Program-made: the position numbers and the translations under genes
Shown here: positions 53,607 through 63,497 of the stretch, piece by piece
Layout: the number at the start of each line of letters is the position of its first letter
Numbering within the stretch: the stretch's first letter is position 1
Assembly (NCBI RefSeq): GCF_038397775.1
Contig: NZ_CP151650.1
Location: 6,467,001 to 6,531,000 of the forward strand
Length of the DNA: 64,000 nucleotides
Direction of reading: 5' to 3'
Origin: Pseudomonas sp. RC10
GTDB taxonomy: Bacteria; Pseudomonadota; Gammaproteobacteria; Pseudomonadales; Pseudomonadaceae
Notes under the pieces: generated by a model
Database searches by the model: none
Told to the model about the DNA's origin: nothing
The model's input: only the letters and a program-made list of their open reading frames with translations

Positions 53607-55154
53607 ATGACTACCACGCCTAAACCTTTGGTTCTGATCATCCTGGACGGCTTCGGTCACAGCGACAGCCACGACGGCAACGCGGTCTACGAAGCGACCG
53701 CCAGCAAGAAAACCCCGACCTTCGATCGCATGTACAAGACCATGCCCAACGGCCTGATCTCCGGTTCCGGGATGGATGTCGGTCTGCCAGACGGTCAGAT
53801 GGGCAACTCTGAAGTCGGCCACATGAACCTCGGCGCCGGACGCGTGGTGTATCAGGATTTCACTCGGGTGACCAAGGCGATCAAGGACGGCGAGTTCTTC
53901 GAGAACGAAGCCATCTGCAAGGCCGTGGATCAAGCCGTGGGTGACGGCAAGGCCGTGCACGTACTCGGCCTGCTCTCCGATGGTGGCGTACACAGTCATG
54001 AAGATCATCTGGTGGCCATGGTCGAACTGGCCGCCAAACGTGGCGCCGAAAAGATCTACCTGCACGCGTTCCTCGATGGCCGCGACACACCGCCACGCAG
54101 CGCGCATCAATACCTCGACACCATGGAAGCGGCCTATGGCCGGCTGGGCAAAGGTCGTACTGCCACGATCATTGGCCGTTATTTCGCCATGGATCGCGAC
54201 AATCGCTGGGACCGCGTTGAATCAGCCTACAACCTGATCGTCGACGGCAAATCCGAATTCCAGGCCGACACTGCGAAGGCGGGACTGGACGCCGCGTACG
54301 CCCGTGACGAAAACGACGAGTTCGTCAAAGCCACGCGCATTGGCGAGCACGTCAAGGTCGAAGACGGCGACGCTGTTGTCTTCATGAACTTCCGCGCTGA
54401 CCGCGCCCGCGAACTGACGCGTGTGTTCGTCGAAGACGATTTCAAGGACTTCGCACGTGCCCGCCAGCCAAAACTGGCTGCCTTCGTCATGCTGACCCAA
54501 TACGCCGCGTCCATTCACGCACCCGCCGCGTTCACCAAAGGCAGCCTGGACAACGTGCTCGGCGAATACCTGGCCAAAAACGGCAAGACTCAGCTGCGCA
54601 TCGCCGAAACCGAGAAATACGCCCACGTGACGTTTTTCTTCTCCGGTGGCCGTGAAGAGCCGTTCGAGGGCGAACAACGCATCCTGATTCCTTCGCCGAA
54701 AGTCGCGACCTATGACCTGCAGCCTGAAATGAGCGCGCCGGAAGTCACCGACAAAATCGTCGATGCCATCGAAAATCAGCGTTTTGACGTGATTATCGTC
54801 AACTACGCCAACGGCGACATGGTGGGCCACAGCGGCATCATGGAAGCAGCAGTCAAAGCGGTTGAATGCCTGGACGTGTGCGTGGGTCGCATCACCGAAG
54901 CACTGGAGAAAGTCGGCGGCGAAGCGCTGATCACGGCCGACCACGGCAACGTCGAGCAAATGACCGACGAGAAAACGCATCAGCCACACACCGCGCACAC
55001 CTCTGAGCCGGTGCCGTTTGTCTACGTCGGCAAGCGTGACCTGAAAGTGCGCGAAGGCGGCGTGCTGGCCGACGTGGCGCCGACCATGCTGACCTTGCTG
55101 GGCCTGGAAATCCCGAAAGAGATGACCGGCACGTCGATTCTGGTCGCCAAGTAA
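53607..55154 (+). CDS. gpmI: GpmI, cofactor-independent phosphoglycerate mutase
   Basis: 515 residues from ATG 53607 (a GTG three codons earlier is unlikely). Interconverts 3- and 2-phosphoglycerate. Metal/Ser site [13 protein letters not shown]...[31 protein letters not shown], and the second metal cluster [32 protein letters not shown]. Full length. Confidence 0.96.
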   Translation: MTTTPKPLVLIILDGFGHSDSHDGNAVYEATASKKTPTFDRMYKTMPNGLISGSGMDVGLPDGQMGNSEVGHMNLGAGRVVYQDFTRVTKAIKDGEFFENEAICKAVDQAVGDGKAVHVLGLLSDGGVHSHEDHLVAMVELAAKRGAEKIYLHAFLDGRDTPPRSAHQYLDTMEAAYGRLGKGRTATIIGRYFAMDRDNRWDRVESAYNLIVDGKSEFQADTAKAGLDAAYARDENDEFVKATRIGEHVKVEDGDAVVFMNFRADRARELTRVFVEDDFKDFARARQPKLAAFVMLTQYAASIHAPAAFTKGSLDNVLGEYLAKNGKTQLRIAETEKYAHVTFFFSGGREEPFEGEQRILIPSPKVATYDLQPEMSAPEVTDKIVDAIENQRFDVIIVNYANGDMVGHSGIMEAAVKAVECLDVCVGRITEALEKVGGEALITADHGNVEQMTDEKTHQPHTAHTSEPVPFVYVGKRDLKVREGGVLADVAPTMLTLLGLEIPKEMTGTSILVAK

Positions 55155-55160
55155 GCCCCT

Positions 55161-55195
55161 AAACCGGCGTGTTCATCTCAAACACGCCGGTTTTT
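55161..55195 (+). terminator. Terminator of gpmI
   Basis: Perfect stem AAACCGGCGTGTT / AACACGCCGGTTT with a 7-nt loop and T run, 6 bp after the stop. Confidence 0.93.
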
Positions 55196-55292
55196 GTATG
55201 AAATGTCTGAAAGCCGCGCCCGATGAGCGTTTTTTTTGCAGCCTTCGGCGGGCATACTAAGCCCGTCTTCACTCCTGGTATCGCCCAACTCC

Positions 55293-56606
55293 ATGCTCCG
55301 CGCCCTGATCGTCCTTGCTTTGATGTGCTTGCTCACTCCGGCTTTTGCCGACGATGACCGCGCACAAACCCAAAAACAGCTGGATGCCACGCGTCAGGAC
55401 ATTGCTGAGCTGAAGAAGACCCTGAGTCAGATCCAGGACGAGAAATCCGGCGTACAAAAAGACCTCCGCACAACCGAAACCCAAATGGGTCAGCTGGAAA
55501 AGCAGGTGGAGGCCCTGCAAAAAGAACTAAAAAAGAGCGAAGCCGAGCTCCAACGGCTCGATGAAGAGAAAAAAAAACTCCAAAGCGCACGCGTTGAACA
55601 GCAACGACTGATCGCGATTCAAGCCCGCGCCGCTTATCAAAGTGGCCGTCAGGAATACCTCAAACTGCTGCTCAACCAGCAGAACCCCGAAAAATTCGCC
55701 CGCACGCTCACCTATTACGATTACGTGAGTCAGGCCCGCCTCAAACAACTGCACGCCTTCAACGAAACCCTGCGCCAACTGGCCGAGGTCCAGAAAGACA
55801 TCGACCTGCAACAGGCGCAGTTGCTGGTGCAGAAAAGCTCGCTGGACGACCAGAAGTCCCAGCTCGACACCGTTCGCCAAGAGCGCCAGGTTGCACTGGC
55901 GAAGCTGAATCAGGACTACAAGGCCCGCGACCAAAAGCTACAGGCTCGCCAGCAGGATCAGGCAGACCTGACTAAAGTCCTCAAGACCATCGAAGAAACC
56001 CTCGCCCGTCAGGCCCGAGAAGCCGAAGAAGCGCGTCAGAAAGCGCTTCTGGCCCAGCAGGAAGCCGAGAAGCGTCAGCGTGAGCAACAGGAAGCACTGG
56101 CCAAAAACCGCAGCAAAAATGACAGCGATGAGCCGCCTCGCAAACCGGTGAAGGCCCCCGGCGCGATGGTTTCCAGCGCGGGTCAGTCCTACGGCGGACC
56201 TTTTGAACAAGCAAAAGGAAAACTTCCTTGGCCTGTCGATGGTCGATTGTTGGCGCGTTTCGGTGAAACCCGTGGCGATGACGAGCGAACCAAGTGGGAT
56301 GGCGTGATGATCAGCGCTGCCGCAGGCAGTCAGGTACGCGCTGTGCATGGGGGTCGCGTGGTCTTCGCCGACTGGTTGCGCGGGGCTGGCCTTCTGGTCA
56401 TTCTCGATCACGGCAACGGCTATTTGAGTCTGTACGGTCACAACCAGAGCCTGTTGAAGGAAGCTGGGGACGTTGTAAAAGCCGGGGAAGCGATCGCCAC
56501 TGTAGGCAACAGTGGTGGTGGTCAGGACACTCCGGCGCTGTATTTCGCTATTCGTCAGCAGGGTCGCCCTAGTGATCCGGCCCAATGGTGTCGCACTCAA
56601 GGATAA
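55293..56606 (+). CDS. envC: EnvC, murein hydrolase activator
   Basis: 437 residues from ATG 55293, signal peptide LRALIVLALMCLLTPAFA. Residues about 25-265 form long coiled coils (repeated Lys/Glu/Gln helices such as QLEKQVEALQKELKKSEAEL). The C-terminal LytM/M23 domain (about 310-437) is degenerate: the first metal site reads RTKWDGVMIS and the last ALYFAIR instead of HxxxD/HxH. So it activates amidases (AmiB-type) at division rather than cutting murein itself. Followed 30 bp later by ctpA. Confidence 0.93.
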   Translation: MLRALIVLALMCLLTPAFADDDRAQTQKQLDATRQDIAELKKTLSQIQDEKSGVQKDLRTTETQMGQLEKQVEALQKELKKSEAELQRLDEEKKKLQSARVEQQRLIAIQARAAYQSGRQEYLKLLLNQQNPEKFARTLTYYDYVSQARLKQLHAFNETLRQLAEVQKDIDLQQAQLLVQKSSLDDQKSQLDTVRQERQVALAKLNQDYKARDQKLQARQQDQADLTKVLKTIEETLARQAREAEEARQKALLAQQEAEKRQREQQEALAKNRSKNDSDEPPRKPVKAPGAMVSSAGQSYGGPFEQAKGKLPWPVDGRLLARFGETRGDDERTKWDGVMISAAAGSQVRAVHGGRVVFADWLRGAGLLVILDHGNGYLSLYGHNQSLLKEAGDVVKAGEAIATVGNSGGGQDTPALYFAIRQQGRPSDPAQWCRTQG

Positions 56607-56636
56607 GTCGACACCTCACTCAGGAGTTCGTAAGAC

Positions 56637-57968
56637 ATGCTGTTTTCGTCCCGCCTCACCTCGCTGGCCCTGACTATCGCCGTGGTTATCGGCGCTCCGC
56701 ATGCATTGGCCGCAGGTGCCGCACCGGCTGCTGCGCCTGCTGCTGCCGCGCCCGCCAACGCCGCGAACATCAAGGCGCCACTGCCGCTCGACGAGCTGCG
56801 GACCTTCGCCGAGGTCATGGACCGGATCAAAGCCGCTTATGTCGAGCCTGTGGATGACAAGACCCTGCTGGAAAACGCCATCAAAGGCATGCTCAGCAAC
56901 CTCGACCCGCACTCTGCCTACCTCGGCCCGGAAGATTTCCAGGAGCTGCAAGAAAGCACCAGCGGCGAGTTCGGCGGTCTGGGCATCGAAGTCGGCGTCG
57001 AGGACGGCTTCATCAAAGTCGTTTCGCCCATCGACGACACACCCGCTTCCAAGGCTGGCATCGAGGCAGGCGACCTGATCGTCAAGATCAACGGCGCGCC
57101 GACCCAAGGCCAGACCATGCAGGAAGCCGTCGACAAGATGCGCGGCAAGCTGGGCGAGAAAATCACCCTGACGCTGGTGCGCGACGGCGGCAACCCGTTC
57201 GACGTGACGCTCGCCCGCGCGACCATTCAGGTCAAGAGCGTGAAATCGCAGATGCTGGAGCCGGGTTATGGCTATATCCGCATCACGCAGTTCCAGGTCA
57301 AGACCGGCGAAGAGGTCGGCAAGGCGCTGGCCAAGCTGCGCAAGGACAACGGCAAGAAGATGAACGGTCTGATCCTCGACCTGCGCAACAACCCGGGCGG
57401 CGTGCTGCAGGCGGCGGTCGAAGTGGCGGACCATTTCCTGACCAAAGGGCTGATCGTCTACACCAAAGGCCGCATCGCCAACTCCGAACTGCGCTTCTCG
57501 GCAGACCCGGCCGACGCCAGCGAAGGCGCGCCACTGGTGGTGCTGATCAACGGCGGCAGCGCCTCGGCCTCGGAAATCGTCGCCGGTGCCTTGCAAGACC
57601 AGAAACGCGGCATCCTGATGGGCACGGACACCTTCGGCAAAGGCTCGGTGCAAACCGTGTTGCCACTGGCCAACGACCGCGCGCTCAAGCTGACCACGGC
57701 GCTGTATTTCACGCCGAATGGCCGCTCGATTCAGGCCCAGGGCATCAACCCGGACATCGAAGTCAAACGCGCCAAGGTCACGACCGAAGCCGATGGCGAG
57801 AACTACAAAGAGGCCGACCTGCTCGGCCACCTGGGCAACGGCAATGGCGGCGCGGACAAACCGACCACCAAATCCAAGGCTGGCAAGGCGCGTCCGCAGG
57901 ACGACGATTACCAGTTGAACCAGGCCCTCAGTCTGCTCAAGGGATTGAGTGTCACACGCGGCAATTGA
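56637..57968 (+). CDS. ctpA: CtpA, carboxy-terminal processing protease (S41)
   Basis: 443 residues, AGGAG upstream, signal peptide ending HALA with an Ala/Pro-rich linker after it. PDZ domain about residues 112-195 (GGLGIEVGVEDGFIKVVSPI). Catalytic Ser310 in NGGSASASEIVAGAL and Lys335 in DTFGKGSVQT, 25 residues apart as in Prc. Periplasmic; in Pseudomonas CtpA with LbcA degrades murein endopeptidases. Fits beside envC. Confidence 0.93.
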   Translation: MLFSSRLTSLALTIAVVIGAPHALAAGAAPAAAPAAAAPANAANIKAPLPLDELRTFAEVMDRIKAAYVEPVDDKTLLENAIKGMLSNLDPHSAYLGPEDFQELQESTSGEFGGLGIEVGVEDGFIKVVSPIDDTPASKAGIEAGDLIVKINGAPTQGQTMQEAVDKMRGKLGEKITLTLVRDGGNPFDVTLARATIQVKSVKSQMLEPGYGYIRITQFQVKTGEEVGKALAKLRKDNGKKMNGLILDLRNNPGGVLQAAVEVADHFLTKGLIVYTKGRIANSELRFSADPADASEGAPLVVLINGGSASASEIVAGALQDQKRGILMGTDTFGKGSVQTVLPLANDRALKLTTALYFTPNGRSIQAQGINPDIEVKRAKVTTEADGENYKEADLLGHLGNGNGGADKPTTKSKAGKARPQDDDYQLNQALSLLKGLSVTRGN

Positions 57969-57969
57969 T

Positions 57970-58770
57970 ATGCGCTTCTGGTTGACCGGGCTCGTCTGGG
58001 CCTTTGCAGTGGTGACGGGTGCTGCGTGTGCGGCACCCGCCGAATCCTCCGACACCGACGCCAAACCGGCGAAGGTCGCCTACCTCAGCCTGATCATCGA
58101 CGACCTTGGACAAAGTGCCGAGAAAGACAGCCGTGCGCTGGCCCTCCCCGGCCCCGTGACAGTGGCGATCATGCCGGACACCCCGCACGCCACGGATTTT
58201 GCGCGCCAGGCCCACAAGGCGGGTCGAACGGTGATGCTGCACATGCCGATGGACCCTGCCACCGGGCCGTACGCGTGGCATCCGGACTTGCCGCTGCCTG
58301 AGCTTGAAGCCCGCCTTAACGCGGCGCTGCTGAAGGTGCCGTACGCCGCAGGCATCAACAACCACGAAGGCAGCCGCATGACTGCCGAGCCAGTGGCCAT
58401 GGCCTGGCTGGTGGGCGAGTTGCAGCGGCGTCATCTGTTTCTGGTCGACAGCCGCACCAGCGCCAAGACCGTCGCCGCTGCTGAGGCACAAAAGATTGGT
58501 TTGGCGAGCGTGTCGCGGGACGTATTCCTCGACGACACCCGCACCAGCGAAGCGATCTACGGGCAGCTACAGACCGCGATCAAACTGGCGCACAAGCAAG
58601 GCTCGGCGATCATGATCGGCCATCCGTATCCGGTGACCATGGACGTGCTGGAGCGGGAACTGCCCAAGCTCAAAGCCCAAGGCATCGAATGGGTGGAACT
58701 GCGCCACATGATCAGCATTCGTGGCAATCAGGCCATGGGCGGGCACGGGAAGAATGGGGTTTATCGGTAA
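57970..58770 (+). CDS. YibQ-type divergent polysaccharide deacetylase family protein
   Basis: 266 residues from ATG 57970, one base after the ctpA stop. Signal peptide RFWLTGLVWAFAVVTGAACAAPA. AYLSLIIDDLGQSAEKD is the first motif, MLHMPMDP and GINNHEGSRMT the metal-region motifs, IMIGHPYPVTMDVLERELP the last. Carbohydrate-deacetylase fold with altered catalytic residues; role in the envelope unknown. Co-transcribed with envC-ctpA. Confidence 0.88.
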   Translation: MRFWLTGLVWAFAVVTGAACAAPAESSDTDAKPAKVAYLSLIIDDLGQSAEKDSRALALPGPVTVAIMPDTPHATDFARQAHKAGRTVMLHMPMDPATGPYAWHPDLPLPELEARLNAALLKVPYAAGINNHEGSRMTAEPVAMAWLVGELQRRHLFLVDSRTSAKTVAAAEAQKIGLASVSRDVFLDDTRTSEAIYGQLQTAIKLAHKQGSAIMIGHPYPVTMDVLERELPKLKAQGIEWVELRHMISIRGNQAMGGHGKNGVYR

Positions 58771-58787
58771 GCTGAACGCCACCCTTC

Positions 58788-58876
58788 GTAGGAGCGCGCT
58801 TGCCCGCGATTGCATTGGATCAGCGACACATTTGCCAACAGGCCACACCGCCATCGCGGGCAAGCGCGCTCCTACA
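58788..58876. repeat. REP doublet (GCGCGCTTGCCCGCGA type)
   Basis: GTAGGAGCGCGCTTGCCCGC and its complement GCGGGCAAGCGCGCTCCTAC about 45 bp apart, between convergent genes. Confidence 0.92.
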
Positions 58877-58890
58877 AGCGACGTCGTGGC

Positions 58891-59646
58891 TCAAAGGTAT
58901 TTCCCGAGAATGCTGTCCACTGTCCCTTCTTTTCGCAGCTGATCCAGCGCGGCCTGTAGCTTGTTGACCACCTCGTCCGGCGTGTCCTTGTTCAGCGCCA
59001 GGAACAATTCGGCGCTGTTAAAGCGCAGCACGGTCTTCAGACCGGTCACGCCTTCCTGACGCGCCAGGTACCTTCCCGCCGGATCACCTGTCGCCCACAA
59101 ATCAATCTGTCCTTCGACCAGCTTTCGAGCGTTGTCCTTGTCGCTGAGCACGGTGATCGGATTCATGCCCTGACGCCCCAACTCTTCGGCAATGGCGTCA
59201 CCTTTATAGGCGCCGATCCGGTATTGCCTGGCATCTTCGAGGGAATTCAGCTGAAGCGAGCTGTCGGCCTTGGCCAGCATGATCCAGTCGTCCGGGCCAA
59301 TAGGACCGACCCACTTGAACAACGTCTCGCGCTCGGGCAAACGCGCGGTCACGAACACGCCGTAGCCCGGTTTTTCCAATGCAAGTTTGTAGATGCGATC
59401 CCATGGGAAGCGCAAGGTCATGCTGTAGCCGATGCCCGCACGCTTGAAGGTTTCGCGAACGATCTCGACGGCAATGCCCTTGATATTGCTTTCCTGGGCG
59501 AAGTTTTTGCCATCAATGGCCATGTTGTAAGGCGGGAAATTCTCGGTGAGGAGCACCATCGAATAGGCCGGCGCATCGTCTGCCCGAGCGACGCCCGAGA
59601 GCAGCGTCGCAGCGCTGATCAGCGCAAGAAAAACACCTTTGAACAT
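58891..59646 (-). CDS. Periplasmic amino-acid-type solute-binding protein (family 3)
   Basis: 251 residues from ATG 59646, signal peptide FKGVFLALISAATLLSGVARA. SBP_bac_3 fold: MVLLTENFPPYNM, GIAVEIVRETFKRAGIGYSMTLRFPWDRIYKLAL, RIGAYKGDAIAEEL. No permease or ATPase gene nearby, so an orphan binding or sensory protein; ligand unknown. Confidence 0.88.
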   Translation of the reverse strand: MFKGVFLALISAATLLSGVARADDAPAYSMVLLTENFPPYNMAIDGKNFAQESNIKGIAVEIVRETFKRAGIGYSMTLRFPWDRIYKLALEKPGYGVFVTARLPERETLFKWVGPIGPDDWIMLAKADSSLQLNSLEDARQYRIGAYKGDAIAEELGRQGMNPITVLSDKDNARKLVEGQIDLWATGDPAGRYLARQEGVTGLKTVLRFNSAELFLALNKDTPDEVVNKLQAALDQLRKEGTVDSILGKYL

Positions 59647-59836
59647 ATCCCTGGCACCCGATCCTGACGACGGCATGAGAGTGCCGTTAACGATAGGCGT
59701 TGTCCAGTTCTCGCGCCCGAGAGGTCGCTCTCAGAACACTACATATCTATTACCCCACCCGTGCGCCAATGCTTTCTAATCAATACCGCAGCGATCTGCG
59801 CTGCGCTGGCATCAACAACCATCAAGGACGATTAAC

Positions 59837-61360
59837 ATGAAATGTAAAACCATCGCCGCAGGCTTGTGCCTGTCCAGCCTTCTGGTCCCCCATGCACTGG
59901 CCGACAACCGAGATTACGGTGAAGGCTTGCAGCCGCTTGAACCCTCACGACTGCTCGACAACGCTGACGGTCGCTACGACCACTGGACCGGCATCGGTCA
60001 CCTTGAAAGTCTCAACAACCTCCGCTGTTCGGCGGTGCTGATCGATCCTCGCCCCGCCCCAGATTCCATCTCCTCGAATAGCCCCGCTTATGTGCTCAGC
60101 AGCGGCCATTGCGCGTTCCTTCAAACGGGCCGGGTTGCCAGCAATCTGGAAATCGAAGGTCAGGTCGAGTTCAACTACTTCAAGGACACAGGCAACCAGC
60201 GCAAGGTCTTCCCCCTGAAACGAATCGTCTGGAGCAGCGTACAAGGCACCGATCTGGCGCTTCTCGAGCTGCAGGCGCCACTATCGCAAGTCATTGAAAG
60301 TGGTGTCCAACCATTGCGATTGAGCCAGTCGTCCCTGGAAGAGTTGCGTGGCAGGGAGATTCTCACCGTTTCCGGGCCGCTGACCCCGACTGGCTACACC
60401 ATGCGGGTGGCGGCGTGCGCCGTCGACGGGATCGCCAACCTTGTCGAACAGCCTTATGCGTGGACACACAACCTGCGCAATCAATGCACCGACGTGTTGC
60501 CCGGCAGCTCGGGCGGCGCGACGCTGGACCGCTACACCAACGAGCTGGTGGGTATCATCGGCACCTCGACTCGTGGCGCCACGCCCGCAAGCCGTTGCTT
60601 TGCGCACTCCCCTTGCGAAGTCACCGCCGCCAAACCGACCTGGCTTGCGGAAACAAATTACTCGACCCCGGTCAGCGGGCTCCACGCCTGCTTCGCCAAT
60701 GGGGTGTTCAGCCCCGATACGCCGAGCTGCCAGCTGTTACCTGCGAACGTGCTGACCCCGGCAAACCCGCACTACCAGAAAATGTATGTGCGCCTGAAGC
60801 GCGATGATGAAGGCAACATCATTCCGGCCAAATGGGACTTCAAGTTCACCATCGAGAGCTCTCATTACGCTTTCAAGACTACGCGCGAGCCGCAACGTTG
60901 CCAGGCTCCTCACCGGTACAGCCCGCTGATTGCGAAACAGAACGCACACATCGACGCAGAGATCGGCAGCAGGCCAGGTATCTATACCCTGTGCGTCGTG
61001 GGCGTGGATCAAGGCCAGAAGCTGACGCCAGCGTTGCGCAACAACGCGTTTATCCACACTGTCGAGCTGATCGAAGAGGTACCCGAGAGCGAACCGGCGG
61101 TGAGTGTGACCCTGCTGGACACCGGCCGTCATAGCGTCAACTTCACACGTTCACTGCCAGGCAACGATGGTCATATGTTCAAGTTCGGGCCACCTGAGAG
61201 TACCCGATGCGAAGATCCGCAGGGCTACAAGCATGCCTATGGCAACTTCACCATCGGCCCAAGACTGCTTCCGGTGACGCTGTGCACCAAGGCGAAGAAC
61301 GCAGCGGGTGAGTTATCAGCGCCCCGCACCGACCTGTTGCCGATGCCGGAAAACAGCTGA
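59837..61360 (+). CDS. Secreted trypsin-like serine protease
   Basis: 507 residues, signal peptide CKTIAAGLCLSSLLVPHALA. S1-family triad: H91 in VLSSGHCAF, D139 in VQGTDLALLELQ and S225 in VLPGSSGGATLD (GSSGG replaces GDSGG). Cys64 and Cys92 would form the usual His-loop disulfide. The region after about residue 270 holds two related Cys-containing modules (PQRC...YTLCVVGVD and STRCEDPQGY...LPVTLCTKAKNAAG) that look like fibronectin-type or binding repeats. Isolated gene with REPs on one side; role unknown. Confidence 0.82.
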   Translation: MKCKTIAAGLCLSSLLVPHALADNRDYGEGLQPLEPSRLLDNADGRYDHWTGIGHLESLNNLRCSAVLIDPRPAPDSISSNSPAYVLSSGHCAFLQTGRVASNLEIEGQVEFNYFKDTGNQRKVFPLKRIVWSSVQGTDLALLELQAPLSQVIESGVQPLRLSQSSLEELRGREILTVSGPLTPTGYTMRVAACAVDGIANLVEQPYAWTHNLRNQCTDVLPGSSGGATLDRYTNELVGIIGTSTRGATPASRCFAHSPCEVTAAKPTWLAETNYSTPVSGLHACFANGVFSPDTPSCQLLPANVLTPANPHYQKMYVRLKRDDEGNIIPAKWDFKFTIESSHYAFKTTREPQRCQAPHRYSPLIAKQNAHIDAEIGSRPGIYTLCVVGVDQGQKLTPALRNNAFIHTVELIEEVPESEPAVSVTLLDTGRHSVNFTRSLPGNDGHMFKFGPPESTRCEDPQGYKHAYGNFTIGPRLLPVTLCTKAKNAAGELSAPRTDLLPMPENS

Positions 61361-61412
61361 AGGCTCCTGTAACAGCCCGGCCCGTGGTGGCGGCGATCTC
61401 GCAGGCACTCCG

Positions 61413-61482
61413 CCTGTGGCAGCGCGGCTTGCCGGCGGTAGCGATCTTCAGGACGCCACCGCCGGCAAGCCGGATGCTACAG
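61413..61482. repeat. REP doublet (GGCTTGCCGGCGG type, short loop)
   Basis: CTGTGGCAGCGCGGCTTGCC and the partly complementary GGCAAGCCGGATGCTACAG with CCGGCGG/CCGCCGG cores, about 20 bp apart. Confidence 0.85.
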
Positions 61483-61497
61483 GGTTGAGAGAAGCCT

Positions 61498-62268
61498 TCA
61501 GCGAACGACGATGCCTTGCTTCGCCATGAACGCCTTGGCTTCGGGCACGGTGTATTCGCCGAAGTGGAAAATACTCGCCGCCAGCACCGCGCTGGCATGG
61601 CCTTCCAGCACGCCATCCGCCAGGTGCTGAAGGTTGCCTACGCCACCCGACGCAATCACCGGAATGCCCAGCGCATCACTGATCGCGCGGGTTACGCCCA
61701 GATCGAAGCCGTTTTTCATGCCGTCCTGATCCATGCTGGTCAGCAGAATTTCACCCGCGCCCAGGCCTTCCATCTTCTTGGCCCACTCGACCGCGTCCAG
61801 ACCGGTCGGTTTGCGACCGCCATGGGTGAAGATTTCCCAGCGGGGTGTTTCACCCGGACCGGACACCTTCTTGGCGTCGATCGCCACCACGATGCATTGC
61901 GAACCGAACCGCGCAGCAGCCTCGCCGACGAACTCGGGGTTGAACACCGCCGCCGTGTTAATCGAGACCTTGTCAGCCCCGGCATTGAGCAGGTTGCGAA
62001 TGTCCATCACAGTGCGCACGCCGCCGCCGACGGTCAGCGGGATGAACACCTGGCTGGCCATGCGTTCGACGGTATGCAGTGTGGTGTCGCGGCCATCGAC
62101 GCTGGCGGTGATGTCGAGAAAGGTGATCTCGTCAGCGCCCTGCTCATCGTAACGACGAGCGATTTCCACCGGATCCCCGGCGTCGCGGATGTTCTCGAAC
62201 TTCACGCCCTTGACCACGCGACCGTTGTCGACGTCCAGGCAAGGAATAATTCGTTTGGCGAGGGCCAT
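61498..62268 (-). CDS. hisF: HisF, imidazole glycerol phosphate synthase cyclase subunit
   Basis: 256 residues, TIM barrel. Catalytic Asp11 in [16 protein letters not shown], second Asp in [15 protein letters not shown]; phosphate loops GGGVRT and ASGGVGN. Works with HisH in histidine synthesis. Confidence 0.96.
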   Translation of the reverse strand: MALAKRIIPCLDVDNGRVVKGVKFENIRDAGDPVEIARRYDEQGADEITFLDITASVDGRDTTLHTVERMASQVFIPLTVGGGVRTVMDIRNLLNAGADKVSINTAAVFNPEFVGEAAARFGSQCIVVAIDAKKVSGPGETPRWEIFTHGGRKPTGLDAVEWAKKMEGLGAGEILLTSMDQDGMKNGFDLGVTRAISDALGIPVIASGGVGNLQHLADGVLEGHASAVLAASIFHFGEYTVPEAKAFMAKQGIVVR

Positions 62269-62297
62269 GAGCCTATCCTCTGAAAACGGTTGATAAC

Positions 62298-62386
62298 CTG
62301 TAGGAGTGAGCTTGCTCGCGATAGCGATCTATCTGCGCCAATTGCGCTGACTGACACCACGCATCGCGAGCAAGCTCACTCCTACA
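62298..62386. repeat. REP doublet (GAGCTTGCTCGCGA type) between hisA and hisF
   Basis: CTGTAGGAGTGAGCTTGCTC and its complement about 45 bp apart, inside the his gene string. Confidence 0.92.
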
Positions 62387-62399
62387 AAGGCAGGTGCAC

Positions 62400-63137
62400 T
62401 CAGGCCTTATAGGAATCGCAAAACGCCTGGGCTTCAGCCACGTCGAGCGTGCCTTCGTAGATCGCGCGGCCAGTAATGGCGCCGATGATCCCTGGTGCCC
62501 TGGCATCCAGCAGCGCCTTGATGTCGCCCAGGTTGTGAATGCCGCCTGATGCGATGACCGGGATTTTCGTGGCCGCGGCCAACGCTGCGGTAAACGGCAC
62601 GTTGCAGCCCTGCATCATGCCGTCTTTGGCGATGTCGGTATAAACGATGGCCGAGACGCCGTCCGCTTCGAAACGCTTGGCCAGGTCGATCACCTGCACC
62701 GTGCTGACTTCGGCCCAGCCGTCAGTGGCGACGAAGCCGTCTTTGGCGTCCAGACCGACGATGACCTTGCCAGGGAACGCGCGGCAAGCCTCGGCGACGA
62801 ACTCAGGCTCTTTGACGGCCTTGGTGCCGATGATCACGTAGCTCACGCCCGCCTTGACGTAATGCTCAATGGTTTCTAGCGAACGAATGCCGCCGCCGAT
62901 CTGGATCGGCAGGGTCGGGTAGCGCTTGGCGATGGCCGTGACCACTTCGCCGTTGACCGGCTGGCCTTCGAACGCGCCATTCAGGTCGACCAGATGCAGA
63001 CGGCGGCAGCCACCGTCGACCCACTTGGCAGCCATGCTGACAGGGTCATCGGAGAACACCGTGGAATCTTCCATGCGGCCTTGTCGCAGGCGCACACAAG
63101 CGCCGTCCTTAAGGTCGATAGCGGGAATGATCAGCAT
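62400..63137 (-). CDS. hisA: HisA, ProFAR isomerase
   Basis: 245 residues from ATG 63137 ([20 protein letters not shown]). Catalytic Asp8 in AIDLKDG and the second Asp in [13 protein letters not shown]; paralogous to HisF. The frame to 63197 is not conserved sequence. Confidence 0.95.
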   Translation of the reverse strand: MLIIPAIDLKDGACVRLRQGRMEDSTVFSDDPVSMAAKWVDGGCRRLHLVDLNGAFEGQPVNGEVVTAIAKRYPTLPIQIGGGIRSLETIEHYVKAGVSYVIIGTKAVKEPEFVAEACRAFPGKVIVGLDAKDGFVATDGWAEVSTVQVIDLAKRFEADGVSAIVYTDIAKDGMMQGCNVPFTAALAAATKIPVIASGGIHNLGDIKALLDARAPGIIGAITGRAIYEGTLDVAEAQAFCDSYKA

Positions 63138-63164
63138 CTGCTTTTCCTCGTCAAAGCGCAGCGA

Positions 63165-63236
63165 GTTGCGAGCTATAAGCCGCAAGCAGGCGCGCATAAA
63201 TCAGTCTTGCAGCTTGAAGCCTGACGCTTGTCACTG
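63165..63236. repeat. Short AGCTTGCAGCTTGAAGC-type Pseudomonas intergenic repeat
   Basis: GAGTTGCGAGCTATAAGCCG ... CTTGCAGCTTGAAGCC ... ACGCTTG between hisA and the DUF2164 gene resembles a common Pseudomonas AGCTTGCA-type dispersed repeat; assignment from memory of such repeats. Confidence 0.35.
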
Positions 63237-63239
63237 CCT

Positions 63240-63497
63240 TTAATTTTTTTCGAGCGACCACATGTCGCTTTCGAGGCTCTCAAAGCGCTCTTTCAACAGC
63301 GTCTGAGCATCGAAGATCGCTCGGTTGTAATAGTGCGGGGCAATTTCGCGGGTGAACAATTCAAGGATTTCAGCCGCTTCGAACGAACCCAGGTCCAGTT
63401 CGAAACGGTCTTCCATGAACCGCTTGATCGTGTGGCACGCCTCACTCTCCTGCTCGGGAGTGAGGGTCAGGATCGGCGGCTTGTTCTTTTTGCTCAT
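63240..63497 (-). CDS. DUF2164 family protein
   Basis: 85 residues from ATG 63497, which overlaps the hisH stop (TAATG). Sequence LTPEQESEACHTIKRFMEDRFELDLGSFEAAEILELFTREIAPHYYNRAI is the DUF2164 pattern. Function unknown; conserved next to hisH in Pseudomonas. Confidence 0.85.
   Translation of the reverse strand: MSKKNKPPILTLTPEQESEACHTIKRFMEDRFELDLGSFEAAEILELFTREIAPHYYNRAIFDAQTLLKERFESLESDMWSLEKN

Noticed and set aside
55981..56600. EnvC as an active M23 endopeptidase
   Set aside because: The LytM metal-binding positions are replaced, so an activator role is the supported reading.
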